Assembly (NCBI RefSeq): GCF_015140455.1
Contig: NZ_AP024094.1
Location: 3,038,001 to 3,102,000, forward strand
Direction of reading: 5' to 3'
Source of the DNA: Jeongeupia sp. HS-3
GTDB lineage: Bacteria; Pseudomonadota; Gammaproteobacteria; Burkholderiales; Chitinibacteraceae
DNA: 64,000 nucleotides
Under the pieces are notes generated by a model. That model saw only the letters and a list, made by a program, of their open reading frames with translations. It was not told the DNA's origin and did not search any database. Below are positions 37,501 through 45,503 of the stretch, piece after piece. The stretch's first letter is position 1. Each line of letters starts with the position of its first letter. The position numbers and the translations under genes are program-made.

Positions 37501-38250
37501 ATCCGCTTCCGCGATGTGCAGGCGCAGCCGCGCAAGATCATTTCGTCGCCGACGTGGTCGGGGCTTGAGTCCGAAGAAGTCAGCTACAACGCCGGCTACA
37601 CCAATGTGCACGAGATGATCCCTTGGCGCACGCTGACCGGCCGCCAGCAGTTCTATCAGGATCACCGCTGGATGCTCGACTTTGGCGAGGGCTTTGCCGT
37701 CTACAAGCCGGCGATCGATCTGAAAACCGTCGCGCCGATGCTGGGTCGCAAGCCCAATGGCGAAGAGGAAATCGTCCTCAACTTCATCACGCCGCACCAG
37801 AAGTGGGGCATCCACTCGACCTACTCCGACAACCTGCGGATGCTGACGCTGAGCCGTGGCGGCCCGCACGTGTGGCTGTCGGAAATCGACGCGAAAAAGG
37901 CCGGCATCGAGGACAACGACTGGATCGAGGTGTTCAACGTCAACGGCACGCTGACTGCCCGCGCCGTGGTCAGCCAGCGTGTACCGGAAGGGATGACGCT
38001 GATGTACCACGCGCAGGAAAAGATCATCAACGTGCCGGGCGCCGAGCAGAGCGGCAAGCGCGGCGGCATCCACAACTCGGTGACGCGCACCGTGATCAAG
38101 CCGACGCACATGATCGGCGGCTACGCCCAGCAGGCCTACGGCTTCAACTACTACGGCACCGTCGGCGCCAACCGCGACGAATTCGTGATCATTCGCAAGA
38201 TGAAGAACGTCGACTGGCTGGAAGGTCCGCTCCAAGGAGAAAAAGCATGA
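34555..38250 (+). CDS. narG: Respiratory nitrate reductase, alpha subunit NarG
   Basis: The catalytic subunit (1231 residues) of membrane-bound nitrate reductase reduces nitrate to nitrite with quinol electrons on the cytoplasmic side. The FS0 cluster ligands are His50, Cys54, Cys58 and Cys93 (HGVNCTGSC and RGCPRG). The molybdenum ligand Asp222 falls in YCDLPPASPQ, at the same number as in E. coli. It binds bis-MGD, made by the moa-mob operon in this window. GGAGG lies 5 bases before the ATG. narH overlaps by 4 bp. Confidence 0.98.
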   Translation: MSHFLDRLKFLSKTRDTFANGHGAVVNEDRKWEDGYRNRWAHDKEVRSTHGVNCTGSCSWRIFVKNGLITWEVQQTDYPRTRPDLPNHEPRGCPRGASYSWYVYSAQRVKYPMIRGRLARMWREARKTLDPIAAWASIVEDPAKSASYKSVRGQGGFVRTGWDEVTELIAASNAHTIKNYGPDRVIGFSPIPAMSMVSYAAGARYLGLIGGVPLSFYDWYCDLPPASPQVWGEQTDVPESADWYNSTYLMVWGSNVPMTRTPDAHFYTEVRYKGTKTVAVSSDFGEMVKFGDLWMAPKQGTDAALAMAMGHVVLNEFHKTGASDYFRDYGKQYTDFPMLVTLRAKGDGFVADHFLRASQLPDNLGEAKNPDWKTVLIDATTGALTVPNGTIGSRWNESEGRKGKWNLEMKNVADGGEIEPQLSLKGAHDEVASVGFDYFGGEAEDLLFRNVPAKRVQLADGSTVLVATVYDLLLANYGVDNGMGGANVATSYADDVPYTPAWQVKHTGVPAIDVETVAREFAQNAHDTHGKSMVIVGAALNHWFHNDMTYRGIINLLMMCGCVGQSGGGWAHYVGQEKLRPQPGWTPLAFALDWQRPARQMNGTSFFYAHTSQWRHEQLSVSEILGPSANVDAYKDMSLIDFNAKAERMGWLPSAPQLETNPFDVVRQAEALGRNPVEFAAEQLKSGALNMSCDDPDNPKNFPRSLFVWRSNLLGSSGKGHEYFLKYLLGTQNAVFSDENDAITPSEIKVRPAAEGKLDLLTVLDFRMSTTCLYGDIVLPTATWYEKDDLNTSDMHPFIHPLSEAVQPLWQSKTDWEIYKAIAKKFTEIAGPYLGVQKDLVLTPLMHDSPGEMGQPFAPKDWKKGECELIPGKTAPNMTVVERDYNRIYEKFTTIGPLLKNVNNGGKGIFWQTGSEIDELAALNGVAANGQPKLETAIDAAEMILTLAPETNGHVSVKSWAALSEVTGRDHTHLAVGREHDKIRFRDVQAQPRKIISSPTWSGLESEEVSYNAGYTNVHEMIPWRTLTGRQQFYQDHRWMLDFGEGFAVYKPAIDLKTVAPMLGRKPNGEEEIVLNFITPHQKWGIHSTYSDNLRMLTLSRGGPHVWLSEIDAKKAGIEDNDWIEVFNVNGTLTARAVVSQRVPEGMTLMYHAQEKIINVPGAEQSGKRGGIHNSVTRTVIKPTHMIGGYAQQAYGFNYYGTVGANRDEFVIIRKMKNVDWLEGPLQGEKA

Positions 38251-39794
38251 AGATTCGCGCCCAGGTAGCGATGGTGCTCAACCTCGACAAGTGCATCGGC
38301 TGCCATACCTGTTCGGTGACGTGCAAGAACGTCTGGACCAGCCGTGACGGCGTCGAGTACGCCTGGTTCAACAACGTCGAGACCAAACCCGGTATCGGCT
38401 ACCCGAAGGAATGGGAGAACCAGAAGAAGTGGAAAGGCGGCTGGAAACGGCTTCCGAACGGCAAGCTCGTACCGCGTCAGGGCGGCAAGCTGCGGATTCT
38501 GGCGAGCATGTTCGCCAACCCCAACCTGCCGGAAATCGACGATTACTACGAGCCGTTCACCTTCGATTACGACCGCTTGCAGAACGCACCCGAAGTCGAA
38601 ACCCCGCCAACGGCGCGGCCGATCTCGGTGATCACCGGCAAGAAGATGGACAAGATCAACTGGGGTCCGAACTGGGAAGACGACCTCGGCGGCGAGTTCG
38701 CCAAGCGCTCCAAGGATCAGCTGTTCGAGGATGTGCAGAAGGAGATGTACTCGACCTTCGAGAACACCTTCATGATGTATCTGCCGCGGCTGTGCGAGCA
38801 CTGCCTGAACCCGTCCTGTGTCGCCTCGTGCCCGTCGGGCTCGGTCTACAAGCGCGAGGACGACGGCATCGTGCTGGTCGATCAGGACAAGTGCCGCGGC
38901 TGGCGCATGTGCGTGTCGGGCTGCCCGTACAAGAAGATTTACTACAACTGGCAGAGCGGCAAGGCCGAGAAGTGCACCTTCTGCTTCCCGCGTATCGAAG
39001 CCGGCCAGCCGACGGTGTGCTCGGAATCGTGCGTCGGCCGGATCCGCTACCTCGGCGTGATTCTGTACGACGCCGACATGATCGAAGAAGCCGCCGGTGT
39101 TGCCGATGAAAAAGACCTGTACGCGGCGCAACTGAAGGTCTTCCTCGACCCGCATTCGCAGGCGGTGATCGACGAGGCCCGCGTTCAGGGCATTCCCGAA
39201 TCGTGGCTGACCGCGGCGGCGAAATCGCCGGTCTACAAGATGGCGGTGGAATGGAAGGTCGCCTTCCCGCTGCATCCGGAATACCGCACCTTGCCGATGG
39301 TCTGGTACATCCCGCCGCTGTCGCCGATCCAGTCGGCGGCCGAACGCGGCCTGATGAACAGCAAGGGCGTGCTGCCCGATGTCAGCGAGCTGCGCATCCC
39401 GGTCAAGTATCTCGCCAACCTGCTGACCGCCGGCGATGAAGCGCCGGTGCTGTCGGCGCTGGAACGGATGCTGGCGATGCGCGTGTACATGCGCGGCAAG
39501 TCGGTGCACGGCAGCGAGGACATCAACGTGCTCAAGCAGGTCGGCCTGACCAAGGCTCAGGTCGAGGACATGTATCACATCATGGCGATCGCCAATTACG
39601 AAGACCGTTTCGTGATTCCGAGCAGCCACAAGGAAGAGGTCGAAGACAGCTTCAACGACAAGGCGGCCTGTGGCTTTACCTTCGGCAACGGCTGCTCCGG
39701 CGGCACCTCGCCCGAAGGGCTGTTTGGCGCGCGCAAGGAAGGCTCGGTGATCTTTGTCGATATGCCCAAATCGCGCAAACCGAAGGAGGCGTGA
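38247..39794 (+). CDS. narH: Respiratory nitrate reductase, beta subunit NarH
   Basis: A 515-residue iron-sulfur electron-transfer subunit. The first cluster motif CIGCHTCSVTC starts at residue 16, with further groups CEHCLNPSCVASCPSG, CRGWRMCVSGCPYKK and CTFCFPR. Trp replaces one Cys in CRGWRMC, which gives the 3Fe-4S cluster normal for NarH. The ATG at 38247 overlaps the narG stop, with AAGGAGA upstream; the frame is open much further back inside narG but that is non-coding. Confidence 0.98.
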   Translation: MKIRAQVAMVLNLDKCIGCHTCSVTCKNVWTSRDGVEYAWFNNVETKPGIGYPKEWENQKKWKGGWKRLPNGKLVPRQGGKLRILASMFANPNLPEIDDYYEPFTFDYDRLQNAPEVETPPTARPISVITGKKMDKINWGPNWEDDLGGEFAKRSKDQLFEDVQKEMYSTFENTFMMYLPRLCEHCLNPSCVASCPSGSVYKREDDGIVLVDQDKCRGWRMCVSGCPYKKIYYNWQSGKAEKCTFCFPRIEAGQPTVCSESCVGRIRYLGVILYDADMIEEAAGVADEKDLYAAQLKVFLDPHSQAVIDEARVQGIPESWLTAAAKSPVYKMAVEWKVAFPLHPEYRTLPMVWYIPPLSPIQSAAERGLMNSKGVLPDVSELRIPVKYLANLLTAGDEAPVLSALERMLAMRVYMRGKSVHGSEDINVLKQVGLTKAQVEDMYHIMAIANYEDRFVIPSSHKEEVEDSFNDKAACGFTFGNGCSGGTSPEGLFGARKEGSVIFVDMPKSRKPKEA

Positions 39795-39797
39795 ACC

Positions 39798-40445
39798 ATG
39801 ACTGATACCCTGCATTTTCGCGTGCTCTCGGCACTGCTGCAGTACCCGGAGGCCGAGCTGATCGCCGCCTTGCCCGAGCTCGAAGCCGCGCTGGCGCAAG
39901 CGCCGGGTGGCATGCGCATCACGCTGGCGCCGTTGCTCGCGCATCTGGCCGGCGGTGATCTGATCGCCGCGCAGGAAAGCTATGTGGCGACGTTCGACCG
40001 TTCGCGCGGCCACTCGCTGCATCTGTTCGAGCACATCCACGGCGAAAGCCGCGAGCGTGGTCCGGCGCTGGTCGATCTGATGAACGCCTATCGCGGCCAA
40101 GGTTTCGACGTGAACGCCAACGAGCTGCCCGACTACCTGCCGCTGTTTCTGGAGTTCCTCGGCAGCGTCGATGCGGCCACCGCCGAGGATTTCCTCAACG
40201 AGGCGGTGCATGTGATCGCGGTGCTCGGCGACCGGCTCGGCGAAGCCGCCAGCCCCTACGCCTGCGCGATGAACGCGCTGGTGTCGCTGGCCACGGTAGC
40301 GATCAAGCCGCTGGTCGCGCCGCCGATCCGCGACATGGACGAAATGCTCGAAACCTTCGGCCCCGGTGCCGACGGCGCCGAGCCGCTGTTGTCGCAGACG
40401 GCCGGCCCGCAGCCGGTCAAGTTCTATCCGCGCGCCAGCGCCTAG
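39798..40445 (+). CDS. narJ: Nitrate reductase assembly chaperone NarJ
   Basis: A 215-residue TorD/NarJ-family chaperone that helps molybdenum-cofactor insertion into NarG and membrane docking. The pattern SALLQYPEAELIAALPELEAAL, the FDRSRGHSLHLFEHIHGESRERG motif region and NELPDYLPLFLEFL are typical. It starts 3 bp after narH. Confidence 0.96.
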   Translation: MTDTLHFRVLSALLQYPEAELIAALPELEAALAQAPGGMRITLAPLLAHLAGGDLIAAQESYVATFDRSRGHSLHLFEHIHGESRERGPALVDLMNAYRGQGFDVNANELPDYLPLFLEFLGSVDAATAEDFLNEAVHVIAVLGDRLGEAASPYACAMNALVSLATVAIKPLVAPPIRDMDEMLETFGPGADGAEPLLSQTAGPQPVKFYPRASA

Positions 40446-40456
40446 GAGAGCCCATC

Positions 40457-41143
40457 ATGAGTTATCTGCATCATTTCGTCTTCGGGATTTACCCGTACAT
40501 CGGTCTGGCGATCTTCCTGTTCGGCAGCCTGGTGCGCTTCGATCGCGAGCAGTACACGTGGAAGAGCGATTCAAGCCAGTTGATCGACCGCCGCCTGCTG
40601 CATGCCGGTTCCTACCTGTTCCATATCGGCGTGCTCGGCGTGTTCTTCGGCCATCTGGTCGGCCTGCTCACGCCGCTGGCGATCTGGGATGCGCTCGGCG
40701 TCAGCCACGGTGCCAAGCAGCTGCTGGCGATGGTCGCCGGCGGCATCTTCGGCGGCATGGGGCTGATCGGCGTGCTGATCCTGATCTACCGGCGCTGGAG
40801 CAGCGAGCGGCTGCGCGCGATCACCACCTGGCGCGACAAGCTGACGCTGGGCTGGATCGCCGTGACCCTGGTGCTGGGGCTGTCGACGATCGTCGTCTCC
40901 AAGGATCACCTCGACGGCCACATGATGACGTTGTTCATGGAATGGGCGCAGCGCATCGTCACCTTCCGTGGTGATGCGGCGGGCTATATCGTCGACGCGC
41001 CGGGGATCTTCAAGCTGCACATCTTCATGGGCATGACGCTGTTCGTGATCTTCCCGTTCACCCGGTTGGTGCATGTGTGGAGCGGCTTTGGCGCTGCCGG
41101 TTACGTGACGCGGGCTTGGCAGTTGGTGCGGCCGCGCGGTTGA
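40457..41143 (+). CDS. narI: Respiratory nitrate reductase, gamma subunit NarI
   Basis: A 228-residue membrane cytochrome b with five transmembrane helices that oxidises quinol. Haem-ligand histidines are at 56 and 66 (LFHIGVLGVFFGHLVG) and at 188 and 206 (LHIFMG, LVHVWSG), matching the E. coli positions within one residue. It is the last gene of narGHJI; a terminator follows at once. Confidence 0.97.
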   Translation: MSYLHHFVFGIYPYIGLAIFLFGSLVRFDREQYTWKSDSSQLIDRRLLHAGSYLFHIGVLGVFFGHLVGLLTPLAIWDALGVSHGAKQLLAMVAGGIFGGMGLIGVLILIYRRWSSERLRAITTWRDKLTLGWIAVTLVLGLSTIVVSKDHLDGHMMTLFMEWAQRIVTFRGDAAGYIVDAPGIFKLHIFMGMTLFVIFPFTRLVHVWSGFGAAGYVTRAWQLVRPRG

Positions 41144-41165
41144 GCGTTGCCTGCCATGTAGAAAG

Positions 41166-41193
41166 GAGGGCGCCTGCGGGCGCTCTTTTTTTT
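41166..41193 (+). terminator. Terminator after narI
   Basis: A hairpin with arms GAG..CGCC and GGCGCTC (2-nt bulge) is followed by eight T residues. Confidence 0.75.
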
Positions 41194-41223
41194 GCGTTGG
41201 CGGGTGGGGTAAAGCTAAGGCTA

Positions 41224-41777
41224 AGCGCCTGCGGCGCGGATAAATGCCTTGATGCCGGTTCCGCCCGGCGGACGGGATACTTTCTTTTGCTTCGCCAAAA
41301 GAAAGTATCCAAAGAAAAGGCGACCCCGCATCCGCGCCCCTTCGGGGTTCCCTGCGCTGCGCGCCAAACGCGGCGGGGTCCTGAACTCGCCCTGCGGGCT
41401 CAGACAGCCAGGCCCCGAAACCCCGCGTCCGGCTGTGCTGCTCGGCGCTACTGAGGGGATCGGGGCGGTATGCCACCGGCAGTGAACAAACACACTGCAA
41501 ACCCGTTGCGGTGAAAAGTGCACCGCTTTTCATCCCGTTCGCCAGCGCCGAGGAGTGGAGCGAGACGAGCCGGTTTCATGGCTTGGCTCGCGACCGATCG
41601 AGGGTAGCCCGGAGGGCCGTAGGGCGCGGTCACGCCAAAGCTTAGCGGCTTTGCCGCTTAGCGACGCGCGATGCAGCGCACGCCGTTGGGGTGAAGGGGG
41701 CTTTGGCGAGACAAAGCTCCCTTCTCGTCTGCGCGGCGGAACGCGCATGCAACGCTTTTACCTGCGCCGCAGGCGCT
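41224..41777. mobile_element. 554-bp non-coding element with long imperfect terminal inverted repeats
   Basis: The left end begins AGCGCCTGCGGCGC (41224-41237) and the right end finishes with its exact complement (41764-41777). The similarity continues inward for about 90 bp with mismatches (for example GTTCCGCC and TCGCCAAA are kept in both arms). No transposase is encoded. Several short open frames exist on both strands but have no ribosome sites or family. The body resembles intergenic repeat sequence often mis-annotated as small proteins in proteobacteria (from memory). A clear target-site duplication was not seen. This stretch fills most of the 700-bp narI-decarboxylase gap. Confidence 0.6.
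41275..41310. repeat. Perfect 15-bp hairpin inside the inverted-repeat element
   Basis: GGATACTTTCTTTTG and its complement are separated by CTTCGC. The matching part of the opposite arm of the element has kept the loop region but lost much of the stem. Confidence 0.65.
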
Positions 41778-41843
41778 GATCGCTGATGCTTGTGGCAAGG
41801 GCGGGTCTAAATTGAAACCACACCCACGACGCCGGAGAACGTC

Positions 41844-43478
41844 ATGAGCACCAGCATCGGCCAATACCTGCTGCAACGATTGCATGACGAAGGCGTGCGC
41901 CACGTCTTCGGGGTGCCCGGCGACTACATCCTGCGCTGGTATCAACAGCTCTCGCAGAGCGAGCTGATCCAGGTCGGCACCACGCGTGAAGACACCGCGG
42001 CCTTCGCCGCCGACGCCTATGCGCGCGTGCACGGCCTCGGGGCGCTGGCGGTGACCTACGGCGTCGGTGCGCTGTCGGTCGTCAACGCCGTCGCCGGCGC
42101 GGCGGCCGAGTCGTCGCCGGTGGTGGTGATCTCGGGCGCGCCCGGGGTGGTCGAACAGCGTGAACGCCCGCTCCTGCATCACCGCTTCGGGCCGTTCCAC
42201 TTTCAGCGCGAGATTTTCGAGCGGCTCACCTGCTACGCCGCGGTGCTCGACGACCCGCTCTTGGCGGCGCGGCAGATCGATCGGGCACTGGCGGCGGCGC
42301 GGCGTTACAGCAAGCCGGTGTATCTAGAACTGCCGCGCGACCGCGTCGATACGGTGATCCATCTGCAGCCCGAATGCCTGCTCGACGACGATGGCAGCGA
42401 TCCCGGCGCGCTGGCCGAGGCGGTCGCCGAAACCGTGGCGCTGCTCGGCGGCGCCGAGCGCGGCGCCATGCTGGCCGGGGTCGAGTTGCACCGTTACCGG
42501 CAGCAGGACGCGCTGGCGGCGCTGGTCGACAAGCTGCGCTGGCCGGTCGCCGCAACCCTGTCGGGCAAGTCGGTGATCGCCGAACATCATCCGGCGTATC
42601 TGGGCATTTACGAGGGGGCGATGGGCGGCGATTACGCGCGCGGCGTGATCGAGGGGGCCGACATCCTGCTGCTGCTTGGTTCGGCGCTGAACGATGTCGA
42701 CCTCGGCGTATTCACCGCCAAGCTCGACGCGCGGCACATGATTCAGGCCAGCGGCGGCGAGGTTTGCGTTCGCCATCACCGCTATCCCAATGTGCGGCTC
42801 GCCGATTTTGTCGCCGCCCTCGTTGCCGCCTTGCCTGAACACCACACCGAATGGCCGCCGCACAATCTGCCGCTGGCGGCGCCGGGCTTTCCCGAGCCGG
42901 CCGCAGCGATGAGCGTGACGCGGCTGATCGGCCGGCTCAACGACACCTTGCCCGACGACATGATCGTCGTCTCCGATACCGGCGACTGCCTGTTCGCGTC
43001 GCTCGAATTACGCACGCATCCGCGCACCGGCTTTCTCGCCTCGGCGTTCTACACCACGATGGGCTTCGCGGTGCCGGCGGCGCTTGGCGCGCAGCTGGGC
43101 AGTGGCCTGCGACCGCTGGTGCTGGTCGGCGACGGCGCGTTCCAGATGACCGGCACCGAGCTGTCGACCGCCGCGTGGCTGGGGCTGAACCCGGTGGTGA
43201 TCGTGTTCGACAACGCCGGTTACAGTACCGAGCGTTTCATTCTCGACGGCCCGTTCAACGACATTGCGCCGTGGCGCTTCGACGCGCTGGCCGGGGTGTT
43301 CGGGCCGATGTACGCATTCACCGCCGACGGCGAAGAGGCGTTCGACGCGGCGTGGCAGCATGCGCTGGCCAACGCCGACCGGCCGACCCTGATCGCGGTA
43401 AAACTGGCCGCCGATGATCCGTCGGCGGCGATGCGCCGGCTTGGCGAATCGCTCGGCAAAACCGTCAAGGGAGGCTGA
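41844..43478 (+). CDS. ThDP-dependent 2-keto acid decarboxylase (pyruvate/indolepyruvate decarboxylase family)
   Basis: A 544-residue thiamine diphosphate enzyme. Glu49 in TREDTAAFA is the cofactor-activating residue, the His pair at 112-113 (LLHHRFG) is the hallmark separating decarboxylases from acetolactate synthases, and GDGAFQMTG to FDNAGY (about 429-457) is the ThDP/Mg motif. Decarboxylation of pyruvate, phenylpyruvate or indolepyruvate to an aldehyde is expected; the substrate cannot be assigned by eye. GGAG lies 7 bases before the ATG. The TfoX-N gene follows with no gap. Confidence 0.85.
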   Translation: MSTSIGQYLLQRLHDEGVRHVFGVPGDYILRWYQQLSQSELIQVGTTREDTAAFAADAYARVHGLGALAVTYGVGALSVVNAVAGAAAESSPVVVISGAPGVVEQRERPLLHHRFGPFHFQREIFERLTCYAAVLDDPLLAARQIDRALAAARRYSKPVYLELPRDRVDTVIHLQPECLLDDDGSDPGALAEAVAETVALLGGAERGAMLAGVELHRYRQQDALAALVDKLRWPVAATLSGKSVIAEHHPAYLGIYEGAMGGDYARGVIEGADILLLLGSALNDVDLGVFTAKLDARHMIQASGGEVCVRHHRYPNVRLADFVAALVAALPEHHTEWPPHNLPLAAPGFPEPAAAMSVTRLIGRLNDTLPDDMIVVSDTGDCLFASLELRTHPRTGFLASAFYTTMGFAVPAALGAQLGSGLRPLVLVGDGAFQMTGTELSTAAWLGLNPVVIVFDNAGYSTERFILDGPFNDIAPWRFDALAGVFGPMYAFTADGEEAFDAAWQHALANADRPTLIAVKLAADDPSAAMRRLGESLGKTVKGG

Positions 43479-43826
43479 ATGCCGGCACGCAGCGAATATC
43501 TGGACTGGCTGATCGACGAGCTGGCGCCGCTGGGGACGATCCGCGCCAAATCGATGTTCGGCGGCTGGGGGCTGTATTGCGACGAAGCCTTTTTCGCCAT
43601 CGTCGACGCCGATACGCTCTACCTGAAGGCCGATGACGCCAACCGCGCCGCCTTCGTCGCCGAAGGCGTGGCACCGTTCAGCTACGCGGTGCGCGGCAAG
43701 ACCCAGACGATGTCGTATTACAGCCTGCCCGATGCCGCGCTCGACGACAGCGCCGTGCTGCTGGCTTGGGCGAAGCTGGGCTTCGAGGCGGCACTACGGG
43801 CGCGGGCAAAGTCCTTGCGTGCTTAA
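43479..43826 (+). CDS. TfoX N-terminal domain protein
   Basis: A 115-residue protein matching the TfoX-N domain (about residues 8-105): the motif RAKSMFGGWGLYCDEAFFAIVDADTLYLKAD is typical. Only the N-terminal domain is present, without the TfoX-C domain of the competence regulator, as in many small stand-alone homologues of unknown function. It begins right after the decarboxylase stop, using an AGGGAGG site inside that gene, so the pair is co-expressed. Confidence 0.85.
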   Translation: MPARSEYLDWLIDELAPLGTIRAKSMFGGWGLYCDEAFFAIVDADTLYLKADDANRAAFVAEGVAPFSYAVRGKTQTMSYYSLPDAALDDSAVLLAWAKLGFEAALRARAKSLRA

Positions 43827-43981
43827 TGTGTGCCGATTCACCGGGCTTGAGGCTTTCATCTACCTTATCGTGTGGCAGTGAATGCAGAAAGCGATCGGCC
43901 TGCACCGGCACTCACGCGGTCTTTCGGGTGCTGTCGCGCTCGGGGGCACGTCGGCGCGCCCCTTCCCGTGGGGGGCAAACT

Positions 43982-44029
43982 GTTGGAGAATCGGGATTAA
44001 TTACCTCCAACTTCCCGCCTGCAAGCGGG
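43982..44029 (+). promoter_or_regulatory. Hairpins in the hisB leader
   Basis: GTTGGAG (43982) can pair with CTCCAAC (44005-44011), then CCCGC/GCGGG (44014-44029) forms a second hairpin ending 7 bp before hisB. No His-rich leader peptide was seen, so classical his attenuation is not supported. The rest of the 210-bp gap shows nothing clear. Confidence 0.3.
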
Positions 44030-44036
44030 CTTAGCT

Positions 44037-44630
44037 ATGCGCCAGGTTACCGTTACCCGCAATACCCTCGAAACCCAGATCACCGTTTCGATCAATCTCG
44101 ACGGCACCGGCCAGTCCAAGTTCGACACCGGCGTCCCGTTTTTCGAGCACATGCTCGACCAGATCGCCCGCCATGGCCTGATCGATATCGACGTCAAGGC
44201 CGTTGGCGATCTGCATATCGACGCTCACCACACGGTTGAGGATGTCGGCATCACCTTCGGTCAGGCCTTCGCCAAGGCCGTCGGCGACAAGAAAGGCATC
44301 CGCCGCTACGGCCATGCCTACGTGCCGCTGGATGAAGCCTTGAGCCGCGTCGTCGTCGACCTGTCCGGTCGCCCCTGTCTGGAATACGACTGCGAATACA
44401 CCCGCGCAATGATCGGCGGTTTCGATGTCGACCTGTTCGGCGAATTCTTCCGCGGTTTCGTCAACCACGCGGCGATCAGCCTGCATATCGATAACCTGAA
44501 GGGCAAGAACGCTCACCATCAGGCCGAAACCATTTTCAAGGCACTGGGCCGCGCGCTGCGCATGGCGGTCGAGCACGATGAACGCATGGTCGGCATTACC
44601 CCGTCGACCAAGGGCACGCTGGTAGGCTGA
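44037..44630 (+). CDS. hisB: Imidazoleglycerol-phosphate dehydratase
   Basis: The sixth step of histidine synthesis. The 197-residue monofunctional enzyme has the metal-binding repeats [13 protein letters not shown] and HHTVEDVGI, and later [11 protein letters not shown] and [21 protein letters not shown]. It lacks the phosphatase domain of the enterobacterial bifunctional HisB. It is first in hisB-hisH-(small gene)-hisA-hisF-hisI. Confidence 0.97.
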   Translation: MRQVTVTRNTLETQITVSINLDGTGQSKFDTGVPFFEHMLDQIARHGLIDIDVKAVGDLHIDAHHTVEDVGITFGQAFAKAVGDKKGIRRYGHAYVPLDEALSRVVVDLSGRPCLEYDCEYTRAMIGGFDVDLFGEFFRGFVNHAAISLHIDNLKGKNAHHQAETIFKALGRALRMAVEHDERMVGITPSTKGTLVG

Positions 44631-44631
44631 T

Positions 44632-45276
44632 ATGCAAAAAATCGCCATCGTCGATTACGGCATGGGCAACCTGCACTCGGTGACCAAGGCCTTCGAGCTG
44701 GTCGCCGCCGGGCAGGCCGAAGTGGTGCTGAGCGCCGATCCGGCCGTGATATCCAGCGCCGACAAGGTGGTGTTTCCGGGCCAGGGCGCCATGCCCGATT
44801 GCATGCGCCATCTGCAAGAATCCGGCCTCAAGGCAGAAGTGCTCAAGGCCGCCGCCGATCGGCCCTTCCTGGGAATCTGCGTCGGCGCGCAACTGCTGTT
44901 TGCCCGCAGCGAAGAAGGCCCGACCGACTGTCTGGGCGTCTTCTCGGGCGAGGTCGTGCGCTTTCCGCCGGAAAAAATGCATGATGCCGCCGGCAACAAG
45001 CTCAAAGTGCCGCATATGGGCTGGAACGAGATGTTCATCAAGCGCGCCCATCCGCTGTGGAATGGCATTCTTGACGGCGAACGGTTTTATTTCGTCCATA
45101 GTTACCACTTCGCCGGTGCCGACGACCTCGCGGTGATCGAGTCGGCGTATCCTTACCGTTTTGCCGCTGCGGTTGCGCGAGACAACATTTTCGCCATCCA
45201 GTGTCACCCCGAGAAATCGGCGGCGGCCGGTCTCAAGCTGCTGAAGAATTTCGTGGGCTGGGATGGCCGCCAGTAG
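44632..45276 (+). CDS. hisH: Imidazole glycerol phosphate synthase, glutaminase subunit
   Basis: A 214-residue class I glutamine amidotransferase that supplies ammonia to HisF. Nucleophile Cys83 is in GICVGAQLLF, and the His/Glu pair of the triad in QCHPEKS near the C-terminus. It starts 1 bp after hisB. Confidence 0.97.
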   Translation: MQKIAIVDYGMGNLHSVTKAFELVAAGQAEVVLSADPAVISSADKVVFPGQGAMPDCMRHLQESGLKAEVLKAAADRPFLGICVGAQLLFARSEEGPTDCLGVFSGEVVRFPPEKMHDAAGNKLKVPHMGWNEMFIKRAHPLWNGILDGERFYFVHSYHFAGADDLAVIESAYPYRFAAAVARDNIFAIQCHPEKSAAAGLKLLKNFVGWDGRQ

Positions 45277-45285
45277 GAGATTGCC

Positions 45286-45495
45286 GTGAAGTCCTTGCCT
45301 CTATGGCTGCGTGAGTCGTGCAGGCTGTCTTTTATGACCGTCGGTGCGCTGGCGCTGGTTTTGCAGGTGATGGCACTTCTTGGTATGCCTTCGCAAATGA
45401 ACTACCTCGCTTTTTTTGCCGTATATTTTTCATTTAGTGCCCTGGCCGCATCTCTGCGCGCCAAGTCGTCCCAAACTTCGACAACTCATTCGTAA
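45286..45495 (+). CDS. Small two-helix membrane protein between hisH and hisA
   Basis: A 69-residue predicted membrane protein of unknown function. Two hydrophobic helices are visible: about residues 15-33 ([19 protein letters not shown]) and 40-57 ([18 protein letters not shown]), with a Ser/Thr-rich tail. The GTG start has AGGAGA 6 bases upstream. It sits 9 bp after hisH and 8 bp before hisA, so it must be co-transcribed with the his genes. No histidine-pathway role is known to me. Confidence 0.7.
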   Translation: MKSLPLWLRESCRLSFMTVGALALVLQVMALLGMPSQMNYLAFFAVYFSFSALAASLRAKSSQTSTTHS

Positions 45496-45503
45496 TCGTC
45501 ATC

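Noticed and set aside
34408-38235. A 1275-codon open frame antisense to narG
   Set aside because: It mirrors narG in GC-rich DNA, has no recognisable domain and no ribosome site; such frames arise from codon bias.
41249-41779. Several 60-125-codon frames in the narI-decarboxylase gap
   Set aside because: They overlap each other on both strands, lack ribosome sites, and fall inside a structured inverted-repeat element.
44037-44040. Classical histidine attenuator before hisB
   Set aside because: Two hairpins exist, but there is no leader peptide with a run of His codons and no T-run.
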